Shown: one piece after another, positions 32,664 to 37,213 of the stretch
Numbering within the stretch: the stretch's first letter is position 1
How the letters are laid out: every line of letters begins with the position of its first letter
Origin: Centipeda periodontii DSM 2778
GTDB lineage: Bacteria; Bacillota; Negativicutes; Selenomonadales; Selenomonadaceae
Assembly: GCF_000213975.1 (NCBI RefSeq)
Contig: NZ_GL892076.1
Span: forward strand, 2,339,475 to 2,376,687
DNA: 37,213 nucleotides
Reading direction: 5' to 3'
Notes under the pieces: generated by a model
Told to the model about the DNA's origin: nothing
Seen by the model: only the letters and a program-made list of their open reading frames with translations
The model's database searches: none
Program-made: the position numbers and the translations under genes

Positions 32664-32691
32664 AAAAAGAGCGCCATCCCCACAGCGCTCT
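32664..32691 (-). promoter_or_regulatory. Attenuator-like hairpin before the MFS gene
   Basis: On the minus strand AGAGCGC, a 10-nt loop and GCGCTCT are followed by TTTTT and, at once, by the GGAGG of the MFS gene. A terminator placed in the leader just ahead of a ribosome binding site suggests transcription attenuation. It could also be a terminator of an unseen upstream transcript. Confidence 0.5.
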
Positions 32692-32880
32692 GAAAAACTT
32701 CCGCCATTCTATCACAGGGACAAAAGGCTTTGCAAGAAATAAAAGGACTGCTGTCGCATTTCCGAAGAAAAATGAACGTCATATTGTATTTGCAAACCAT
32801 TGAAAAGGGTTTTCCTTATTTATGTCGAAATTTTCCGTATTAAATGTTTTTGCTTCATTGGATTTTTAGGAGGAATATGT

Positions 32881-34452
32881 ATGCCAAACGAATCGCAAAG
32901 CAGCGCACCGCCGCAGAAACAGGAGGTCGGCGGCATCCTCGGATGGATTGAAAAGATGGGCAATCGAATTCCCGATATAACGATGCTCTTCATCTGCGCC
33001 TTTGTCATCACCTGTATCGCATCCGCAATTTTATCCCAAATGCACTTTGACTATGTGCATCCGTCGACGGGCGCGCCGATCGAGATCACGAACATGCTGA
33101 GTCCGGCATCGCTCGTGACGCTGCTCACGAAGATGGTGACGAACTACACAGGCTTCCCTCCGCTCGGCATGGTCATCGTGGCAACGCTCGGCATCGGCAT
33201 CGCAGACGGCTCGGGCTACATCAACACGGGGCTGAAAAAGATCCTCTCCGTCACACCGAAAAAGCTCATCACGCCGATCGTCATCCTCGTCGGTATGATC
33301 AGTCACCTTGCACCGGACTCAGGGTACATGATCATCATCCCGATCGCCGCGTACATGTTCTACGCGACGGGCAAGCATCCGCTCGCGGGCATCGGCGCAT
33401 CGTTCGCCGGCATTGCGGGCGCCTTTGCCGCCAACTATACGCCGTCGGCAATTGACCCCGTCATCCAAGGGTTCACGCAGATGGCAGCGCAGATCATCGA
33501 CCCGACCTACGAGGTCAACGTGCTGTGCAACTATTTCTATGCATTCGGCTCAACCTTCATCGTCATCGCAGGATGCTGGTGGGTGACGGAGCGCGTCGTG
33601 GAGCCATGGTGCCGCAAAGCATGTCCCGTAGATGACGACATCGACGTACCCGCGCAGGATTTCTCGATCACGCCGCAGGAGAACCGCGCATTTTACATCG
33701 CGAGCGGCGTGCTCGTCGCACTGCTCGTCGGGCTTGTGCTCGCACTCCTGCCCGAGGACTCCCTCCTGCGCGACCCGGCGACCGGCAATATTGCCAGCTT
33801 CAAGGCGCCTGTCATGCAGTCCATCGTCGCGATCATCTTCCTGCTCGCGGCGGCAACGGGCGTCGTCTACGGCATCATCAGCGGGAAATTCCGCAGCTCG
33901 AAGGACTTTACAAAGTCCATGGAGGAGATCACCAAGACGCTCATTCAGCTCATCGTCTTCTACTTCTTCGCCGCGCAGTTCATGTATGCATTCGGCACAT
34001 CCAACATCGGCGCACTCATCGCCATTGCGGGCGCGGAGTTCCTCAAATCGCTCGCACTGCCGCCACAGGTGACGATCTTCGGCATCATCATCTTTGTCGG
34101 CATGCTCAACCTCATCATCACATCCGCCTCTGCAAAGTGGGCGATCCTCGCGCCGATCTTCGTTCCGATGCTCATGGCGGTCGGCATCGCGCCGGAGCTG
34201 ACACAGGCGGCGTTCCGCGTAAGCGACTCCGCGGTCAACGTCTGCACGCCGATGTTCGCATTCTATCCACTCATCATTGTTTACTGTCAAAAATACTACA
34301 AGAACACGGGTGTCGGTACGCTCAGCTCACTCATGCTGCCGTACACCATCACACTGCTCATCACGCTGACAATCATGCTCTACGTCTTCTGGTGGTTCAA
34401 CATCCCACTCGGTTTCCAAGCAGACTATGTGTACCCGCGCGTGATGTTCTAA
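32881..34452 (+). CDS. abgT: AbgT-family transporter (523 aa)
   Basis: AbgT proteins import p-aminobenzoyl-glutamate or, in some bacteria, export sulfonamides. The start is ATG 32881 with GGAGG 7 nt before it; a longer frame upstream has no site. The sequence has many helices, the family blocks NRIPDITMLFICAF, MISHLAPDSGYMIIIPIAA, AANYTPSAIDPVIQGFT and, in the C-terminal half, SASAKWAILAPIFVPMLM and DSAVNVCTPMFAFYPLI. It is 13 nt from pepT, so they share a transcript. Substrate: p-aminobenzoyl-glutamate or a small peptide is inferred from family and neighbour. Confidence 0.92.
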   Translation: MPNESQSSAPPQKQEVGGILGWIEKMGNRIPDITMLFICAFVITCIASAILSQMHFDYVHPSTGAPIEITNMLSPASLVTLLTKMVTNYTGFPPLGMVIVATLGIGIADGSGYINTGLKKILSVTPKKLITPIVILVGMISHLAPDSGYMIIIPIAAYMFYATGKHPLAGIGASFAGIAGAFAANYTPSAIDPVIQGFTQMAAQIIDPTYEVNVLCNYFYAFGSTFIVIAGCWWVTERVVEPWCRKACPVDDDIDVPAQDFSITPQENRAFYIASGVLVALLVGLVLALLPEDSLLRDPATGNIASFKAPVMQSIVAIIFLLAAATGVVYGIISGKFRSSKDFTKSMEEITKTLIQLIVFYFFAAQFMYAFGTSNIGALIAIAGAEFLKSLALPPQVTIFGIIIFVGMLNLIITSASAKWAILAPIFVPMLMAVGIAPELTQAAFRVSDSAVNVCTPMFAFYPLIIVYCQKYYKNTGVGTLSSLMLPYTITLLITLTIMLYVFWWFNIPLGFQADYVYPRVMF

Positions 34453-34465
34453 GGAGGAAGTTGAA

Positions 34466-35731
34466 ATGAAAACAAACGCAATCGAAGAAGCTCTTGTCGA
34501 GCGCTTTCTTCGCTACGTCCGTGTGCCGTCACAGAGCAAGGCGAACGGCGGTAAGGTCGTGCCGAGCACAGAGGAACAATGGGATATGGCGCACCTCCTG
34601 CAAAAGGAGCTGGAAGCCCTCGGCATGCAGGAGGTATCGCTGAGCGACAAATGCGTGCTGACGGCGTATTTGCCCGCCAATCTGCCGCCCGATGCGCCGC
34701 GTGTCCCCGCGATCGGATTTTGTGCTCATCTGGACACCGTTGATGTTTCGCTCAGCCCTGTGGTCAAGCCGCAGCGCATCTCCTACGCGGGCGACGACAT
34801 CGTGCTGAACGCAGAGAAAAACATCGTTATGCGGGCGACAGAGCACCCAGAGCTCACCCCCTATGTTGGGCAGGAGCTGATCGTCACCGACGGCACGAGT
34901 GTCCTCGGCGCAGACAACAAGGCTGCAATCGCCAACATCATGACGGCACTCGCAACGCTTGCGGGTGATCCTGCGCTCCGGCACGGCGAAGTCTATGTCG
35001 CCTTTGTCCCCGACGAGGAGTGTGGGCTCTGGGGCTCGAAAAATATGGACTTTACAAAGTTCCCCGTCGACTACGCCTATACCATTGACTGCTGCGCCCT
35101 CGGTGAGGTCGTCTATGAAACATTCAACGCAGGCTCGGCAGAGGTCACGATCTACGGTGTGAGCGCGCATCCGATGAGCGCAAAGGGCGTGCTCGTAAAC
35201 CCGACCCTGCTTGCCGTGGATTTCGTCAATCTCTTTGACCGCAGGGAAACGCCGGAGTGCACAGAGGGAACGGAGGGCTACATCTGGTGCCAAGCGATCC
35301 GCTCCAATCCGACGACCGCAATGGTCGAGCTCAACATCCGCGACCATGACAAGACGCGCTACGAGGAGCGCAAGCGCCTCATCGTCGCAAACGTTGAGAA
35401 ACTCCGTCAGATGGAGCCGCGCTGCCGCGTCGAGTATACGATCGAGGACACCTACGGCAACATCGCCGACGCTGTGACCGACGAAAACCGTCAGGCGATC
35501 GACAACATCTACGAGGCGATGGAGGGCCTCGGCATCACGCCGCGTACGATTTCGATGCGCGGCGGCACGGACGGCTCCTTCATCTCGACGAAGGGCATCC
35601 TCACGCCGAATTATTTTACAGGCGGACTCAATTTCCACTCGAACTATGAGTTTCTGCCCATCCCCTCCCTGCGAAAGTCCTATGAGCTGACGATGGCACT
35701 CATCGCACTCACGTACAAAAAGGCACAGTAA
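34466..35731 (+). CDS. pepT: Peptidase T, tripeptide aminopeptidase (421 aa)
   Basis: Zinc-dependent M20 peptidase removing the N-terminal residue of tripeptides. AAGGAGG is before the ATG. Metal and catalytic motifs: FCAHLDTVDV (His, Asp), GADNKAAIA (Asp), FVPDEECGLWG (Glu pair), YTIDCCALG (Asp), MRGGTDGS and GGLNFHSNYE (His). Length is right for PepT (about 410). In this operon with AbgT it may hydrolyse imported di- or tripeptides, or aminobenzoyl-glutamate; which one is not shown. Confidence 0.93.
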   Translation: MKTNAIEEALVERFLRYVRVPSQSKANGGKVVPSTEEQWDMAHLLQKELEALGMQEVSLSDKCVLTAYLPANLPPDAPRVPAIGFCAHLDTVDVSLSPVVKPQRISYAGDDIVLNAEKNIVMRATEHPELTPYVGQELIVTDGTSVLGADNKAAIANIMTALATLAGDPALRHGEVYVAFVPDEECGLWGSKNMDFTKFPVDYAYTIDCCALGEVVYETFNAGSAEVTIYGVSAHPMSAKGVLVNPTLLAVDFVNLFDRRETPECTEGTEGYIWCQAIRSNPTTAMVELNIRDHDKTRYEERKRLIVANVEKLRQMEPRCRVEYTIEDTYGNIADAVTDENRQAIDNIYEAMEGLGITPRTISMRGGTDGSFISTKGILTPNYFTGGLNFHSNYEFLPIPSLRKSYELTMALIALTYKKAQ

Positions 35732-35801
35732 CGGAAGCGATGTGATGAAAGCGCAGCGAAAAGCAAATCAAAACTGAGAAGAGGCTGTCCTTCGGTGCAA
35801 A

Positions 35802-36452
35802 TCATTGGTGCTCGCTCGCCAGAACGAATGCATAGACATTCTGTGCTCCCGCACGTTTCAAGACACGTGCACATTCCGTGAGCGTTGCCCCGGTCGTCAT
35901 GATGTCATCCACGAGCAGGATGTCCTTCTCCGTAACATCTGCGCCCTCGGTGACGGCAAAGGCACCGCGCAGTTCCTTTTGGCGTTCCGTGCGTGTGCGC
36001 TCGTAGAGAGGCGCCGTTTCACGCGTGCGGACGAGAATCCGGGCAAGTGAGATGCCATGCACCCTGAGCCACGGCGCAAAGATCTCCTCTGCCTGGTTGA
36101 ACCCGCGCGTACGCGCACGCTCCGGCGCGAGGGGAACGGGAATGGCGGTCAGGGGGCGTGGAAGCTCCGCAAGTGTCGACTCCCCTGCCTTTAGAATCGT
36201 GTGCAGGGCGGGAAGTGCAGATTTCTTCTTTTGATATTTCAGTGCACGCAGGAGGTCGCGCACCCCCTCCCGATAGTGTGCAAACGCCCAGATGCCCTCA
36301 AGTGCCTCACGAGCATCCCCCGCACGTACGAGCATATGCAGACCGATGAGACGTGATGCACAGTCCGAGCAGAATGCACCTCTGTACTCAACATAGGCGG
36401 AGCAGTTTGGACAACGCGGCGGAAAGATGAAATTCAGGAATATTGAAAACAC
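35802..36452 (-). CDS. comF: ComF family phosphoribosyltransferase-like protein (216 aa)
   Basis: Related to the DNA-uptake protein ComFC and to amidophosphoribosyltransferases. The sequence starts with a zinc-finger-like PPRCPNC ... CSDCASR, then a helical linker, and a PRTase domain with IPVPLAPERARTRGFNQA and the PRPP loop DILLVDDIMTTGATLTEC. Two starts are possible: the GTG at 36452, preceded by TTGGAGAAATAAAT (GGAG at 8 nt), or an ATG 18 nt earlier without a good site; the GTG is chosen. Lone gene; role in natural transformation inferred from the family. Confidence 0.85.
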   Translation of the reverse strand: MFSIFLNFIFPPRCPNCSAYVEYRGAFCSDCASRLIGLHMLVRAGDAREALEGIWAFAHYREGVRDLLRALKYQKKKSALPALHTILKAGESTLAELPRPLTAIPVPLAPERARTRGFNQAEEIFAPWLRVHGISLARILVRTRETAPLYERTRTERQKELRGAFAVTEGADVTEKDILLVDDIMTTGATLTECARVLKRAGAQNVYAFVLASEHQ

Positions 36453-36494
36453 ATTTATTTCTCCAATCATTCCAAGGATAACATCAAAAAACTA

Positions 36495-36523
36495 TTGCGC
36501 GAAGGCTCTGTTTATGATATGAT
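36495..36523 (+). promoter_or_regulatory. Promoter of the 36.5-37.0 kb unit
   Basis: TTGCGC (36495-36500), a 17-nt spacer and TATGAT (36518-36523). A perfect 12-bp palindrome GAGATATATCTC (36537-36548) lies just past the expected start of transcription and could be an operator. Confidence 0.6.
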
Positions 36524-36529
36524 AAATGC

Positions 36530-36957
36530 AAGAAAAGAGATATATCTCCGAACAACGTGAACGCTATAGAAAGGAGAATGTCTATTGACACATTTCATTC
36601 AGCGCGGTGGCCATGCCCCCTGATGGGAATGCATCTTTGAAGAAGAACAGAGACAGCAAATATAATCGCTGATCTCCTATGGCATTGCATTGGCAAGGAA
36701 TGGTTGCAGCGCCGTCATCCCCGTACGGTCGGGTGCGTGACAATCTCTCTGTACGATTCGTTTTTCGAAAACCTAGCGCGCAAATTGGATGATATCAGAG
36801 ATCTCCAAAACGGTTTCAGCTGAACGTACAATACAAGTTCGTGCGGACATAGGTGTCTGTGCAAGGTAAAACAACTGAATAAGGAACGTGTTTAACTTCT
36901 ATGATAATTGTGATCTGACCGGCAGCTTGCTCGAAACAGAGCGGCTGTCGGTTTTTT
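36530..36957 (+). ncRNA. Candidate noncoding RNA or leader transcript (about 430 nt)
   Basis: A promoter (36495) and a strong terminator (CCGGCAGC-TT-GCTC, GAAACA, GAGC-G-GCTGTCGG, T6; 36919-36957) frame a stretch with no long reading frame. AGAAAGGAG near 36571 is followed by either a TTG frame of 12 codons (MTHFIQRGGHAP) or an ATG frame of 20 codons, both ending in TGA. The later part has an open stretch of about 60 codons without a start or ribosome binding site. Not a tmRNA, RNase P RNA or 6S RNA that I recognise. It could be a decayed gene, a leader-peptide unit or an sRNA. Confidence 0.35.
36919..36957 (+). terminator. Rho-independent terminator
   Basis: Two-part stem CCGGCAGC/GCTGTCGG and GCTC/GAGC with a GAAACA loop, followed by six T. 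It ends the plus-strand unit starting at 36495. Confidence 0.85.
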
Positions 36958-37013
36958 GATAACAGAACAATCTTTTATTTTCATATATTGTTTAGTACAA
37001 CATTTTCTTATCC

Positions 37014-37213
37014 TCACGTACGAGAAAATGCTCTGACAATTTCACCCCCGGGGAGAATATCTAAAAGTGCTTCAATTTGTTCTGATTCTTTTACACCTGT
37101 TTTACACCAAATAGAAAAGTGCTCACAGTTATTCGTTAAAAGATTATATCCTTTTTGTCCAATGCAAGAACGAGCTCGTTTAACTGTTTCTGCTGATGAA
37201 TATATTTTTAAAC
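37014..37213 (-). CDS. LRAT-domain protein, C-terminal fragment (cut by right edge)
   Basis: A minus-strand frame enters from the right edge and runs 65 codons to TGA at 37014-37016. It reads ...ARSCIGQKGYNLLTNNCEHF, then SIWCKTGV. NNCEHFSIWC is the active-site motif of the LRAT/NlpC-P60-like fold (catalytic Cys in NCEHF), used by acyltransferases and some peptidases or toxins. The rest lies outside the window. Codon use is AT-rich (AAA, TTA, GAA and ACA), unlike the G+C-rich genes nearby, suggesting recent acquisition. Function cannot be given without the N-terminus. Confidence 0.75.
   Translation of the reverse strand, partial: LKIYSSAETVKRARSCIGQKGYNLLTNNCEHFSIWCKTGVKESEQIEALLDILPGGEIVRAFSRT

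Noticed and set aside
33031-34290. Minus-strand frames opposite the AbgT transporter
   Set aside because: Asp/Glu/Arg/His-rich shadows of a membrane protein on the other strand; no start signals.
36570-36830. A selenoprotein-like reading of one frame through TGA at 36636-36638, joining a 20-codon frame to a later open stretch
   Set aside because: No ribosome binding site at proper spacing for the ATG frame, no selenocysteine-element evidence, and the joined peptide is not recognisable.
1-37213. CRISPR arrays, rRNA, tRNA or known riboswitches
   Set aside because: I looked for regularly spaced direct repeats, CCA-ended cloverleafs and the common aptamer cores and saw none; a covariance-model scan could still find a divergent one.

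Overview
The window (about 57% G+C by eye, strong AGGAGG-type ribosome binding sites, frequent TTG/GTG starts) looks like a chromosome segment of a Negativicutes bacterium, most likely Selenomonas or a close relative. The reasons are the gene set (glgC-glgD-glgP-glgB-glgA plus an amylase/MalQ fusion, DUF4127, DUF2225, rpsT with a TTG start) and the protein style. This placement is inference; no rRNA is present.

Region 1 (1-7.6 kb) is an accessory stretch of toxin-antitoxin-like genes and wreckage. It holds a partial membrane protein and a tiny secreted protein, an unknown gene beside a frameshifted class II Fic gene, an IS30 transposase remnant, and an autoregulated-looking antitoxin-like gene. 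It also holds a HipA-like kinase flanked by two paralogous small genes, an intact antitoxin-like gene with a truncated zeta-toxin remnant, and the orphan 5' end of another gene. A membrane-anchored protein and a Tat-type metallo-beta-lactamase-fold hydrolase lie in the middle. A dispersed repeat of about 161 bp with imperfect inverted ends (MITE-like) occurs here and recurs at 8.9 and 18.1 kb.

Region 2 (7.6-12.8 kb) has a class V aminotransferase and a tightly overlapped minus-strand operon: DUF2225 TPR/zinc protein, unknown protein, DUF4127 protein and flavodoxin.

Region 3 (12.9-18.0 kb, plus strand) is a sugar-uptake operon: transaldolase-like aldolase, ascorbate-type PTS IIA, IIB and IIC, and a PRD/EIIB/EIIA-containing regulator, behind a clear promoter with an overlapping palindrome. 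The substrate is unknown.

Region 4 (18.2-31.1 kb, minus strand) is a glycogen cluster. GlgC and its paralogue GlgD make ADP-glucose, GlgA polymerises, GlgB branches, GlgP phosphorolyses, and a GH13-GH77 fusion debranches or transfers glucans. GlgB carries an unusual Lys/Ala-rich tail of about 165 residues, resembling histone H1 or bacterial HU tails.

Region 5 (31.1-37.2 kb) has rpsT, an MFS transporter behind an attenuator-like hairpin, an AbgT transporter with peptidase T, a ComF phosphoribosyltransferase, a promoter-to-terminator unit of about 430 nt without a convincing gene, and at the right edge an AT-rich C-terminal fragment of an LRAT-domain (NCEHF) protein.
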